Origin: Oribacterium sp. UBA3737
Lineage (GTDB): Bacteria > Bacillota_A > Clostridia > Lachnospirales > Lachnospiraceae
Length of the DNA: 7,516 nucleotides
Assembly (NCBI GenBank): GCA_002371295.1
Contig: DFGZ01000198.1
Location: 5,935-13,450 of the forward strand
Reading direction: 5' to 3'
The notes beneath the pieces were generated by a model. The model was not told where the DNA came from and did not search any database. It saw only the letters and a program-made list of their open reading frames with translations. Below are positions 6,404-7,516 of the stretch, one piece after another (position 1 is the first letter of the stretch; each line of letters begins with the position of its first letter). The position numbers and the translations under genes were made by a program.

Positions 6404-7516
6404 TTATTCGGAATATCTGGCCTGACCGTAATCAGCCATCAGTACTTTTCCTACAATCACCGTGAGCACAGTAGTAAAAAGAATATCCGGCAGCGTATAT
6501 CCCACAGGAAGATCCAGCTGCATGAGATAGCGGTAAAGCACAAATCCCACCAGCCATATAATAAGGTTCACAAAATCAAAAGATTTATGCCCGGAATTTG
6601 TCCTGAGCACAAACCATGTGCCTATCATGACTGCTGCCATGGGTGCAAAAACGGAACCTATAAGATACAGAAAACCCGTGATATCATCCATTGGATAGAA
6701 TACCGCTCCGGCGATACCAACTACTGTTGCTGCAATAGCCATGGACTTTCCGCTAAGCTGTTTTGTAAGAGACTCGCCTGAGATTCCCGCAGAAAATGCA
6801 TCAAGAAATGTTGTAGTTACTGTTGAGAAGACAATGATGAGAAGCCCTGCCACACCGAGTCCTGCCTTAAGCATTATACCTGCAATATCAGAAGTTCCTG
6901 TAAGCATCGCTGCTCCCATACCTATCAGGAACATCCAGCAGCTTACGAGATTATATACTACTGTGCTTGCCAATGTTGACCTATGGGCATCCTTTGCCTC
7001 TCTCGTATAGTCCCCTACCACAGGAAGCCATGACAACGGCATGGAAACCGACAGTTCCAGAGCCGCTCCGAAGGATATGCTTTCAGCTGCCGCAGGGCTC
7101 CCTCCCTGTCTTACTATGACCACACATAGTACAACCGAAAGTATGAACAGTGCCGTCATGGCAATACGGTTCAGCCTGCCGAGATTTGTCACGCCTATCA
7201 TTATCCACAGAATGATGAGCCCTCCTATTACCAGACACCAGATATTTTTATCCGTGTTCCATATTCCTGCCGCCGAAAGGGCTCCGTCATAGATCATGAT
7301 GGCTGTCCATCCTACGAGCTGAAGTACATTAAGAGCCGCAAAAATCATTCCTCCGCGATTTCCGAAGGTCATCTTCACCGTCTCCATGGCACTCTTTCCG
7401 GTCTGTCCGCTTATCATTCCCGCAAGATAGAACAGGACTCCGCCGATAAGATGCCCCAGCAGGATAGCAAGGCTACCTTTCTGAAATCCAAGCGGTGCAA
7501 GATAGGTACCTGTAAA
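6404..7516 (-). CDS. cytX: CytX-like NCS1 permease, probable hydroxymethylpyrimidine transporter (5' end cut by window)
   Basis: Integral membrane permease of the nucleobase:cation symporter-1 family; CytX members are predicted to import hydroxymethylpyrimidine for thiamin synthesis. 370 residues are visible, open to the right edge with no start, starting TGTYLAPLGFQKGSLAILLG; a full CytX has about 400, so only the first ~30-40 residues are missing. About ten hydrophobic helices remain. Recognisable stretches include MISGQTGKSAMETVKMTFG (from residue 34), LQLVGWTAIMIYDGA, LSWLPVVGDYTR and STVTTTFLDAFSAGISGE, which align by eye with CytX and cytosine permeases (CodB). Other NCS1 substrates such as cytosine remain possible. 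No thiamin gene lies in the window; a TPP riboswitch or thiamin genes beyond the right edge would support the call. Terminator 12 nt after the stop. Confidence 0.8.
   Translation of the reverse strand, partial: FTGTYLAPLGFQKGSLAILLGHLIGGVLFYLAGMISGQTGKSAMETVKMTFGNRGGMIFAALNVLQLVGWTAIMIYDGALSAAGIWNTDKNIWCLVIGGLIILWIMIGVTNLGRLNRIAMTALFILSVVLCVVIVRQGGSPAAAESISFGAALELSVSMPLSWLPVVGDYTREAKDAHRSTLASTVVYNLVSCWMFLIGMGAAMLTGTSDIAGIMLKAGLGVAGLLIIVFSTVTTTFLDAFSAGISGESLTKQLSGKSMAIAATVVGIAGAVFYPMDDITGFLYLIGSVFAPMAAVMIGTWFVLRTNSGHKSFDFVNLIIWLVGFVLYRYLMQLDLPVGYTLPDILFTTVLTVIVGKVLMADYGQARYSE

Noticed and set aside
6403..6413. TTATTCGGAAT shared with the region near 1788-1798
   Set aside because: An 11-nt AT-rich match, one copy being at the stop codon of the permease; most likely coincidence, with no flanking similarity.

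Overview
The window looks like a chromosomal segment of an anaerobic Gram-positive Clostridia bacterium, most likely a Lachnospiraceae relative. This rests on the protein types (a fused NuoF-type Fe-S/GltD-type flavoprotein, a Cache-HAMP-SpoIIE phosphatase, a CytX-like permease), strong AGGAGG-type ribosome binding sites, GTG/TTG start usage, moderate GC and classic hairpin-plus-U-tract terminators. No search was run, so the taxonomy is an inference. Every supported gene lies on the minus strand, so transcription runs from high to low coordinates.

Layout in transcription order. (1) 7516-6404: a CytX/NCS1-type permease lacking its 5' end, closed by a strong terminator at 6391-6334. (2) A promoter at 6252-6224 starts what looks like a four-gene operon: a formyltransferase-family enzyme (6180-5323), a membrane-bound Cache-HAMP-SpoIIE serine phosphatase (5293-3662), an EamA/DMT transporter (3634-2705) and an unassigned seven-helix membrane protein (2724-2008). 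Gaps are 27-29 nt, the last pair overlaps by 20 nt, and a perfect 16-bp-stem terminator at 1963-1914 ends the unit. The EamA gene and the last gene both appear to start with TTG, each behind a Shine-Dalgarno sequence. (3) A 334-bp gene-free stretch (1674-2007) holds that terminator, then candidate promoters, a near-consensus Rex operator and two leader hairpins for the last gene. (4) 1673-1: a redox flavoprotein that joins the Fe-S domain of NuoF-type subunits to a full GltD/NfnB-type NAD(P)H:acceptor module and runs off the left edge.

How the genes relate: the flavoprotein is probably the first gene of an electron-transfer operon continuing past position 1, and the Rex-like site over its putative -10 suggests control by the NADH/NAD+ ratio. 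The formyltransferase-phosphatase-transporter operon mixes envelope signalling, transport and a one-carbon transfer enzyme; its shared purpose cannot be deduced from sequence. I see no CRISPR array, mobile element, tRNA or rRNA. The most interesting points are the domain fusion, its possible Rex control, and the unassigned phosphatase operon.
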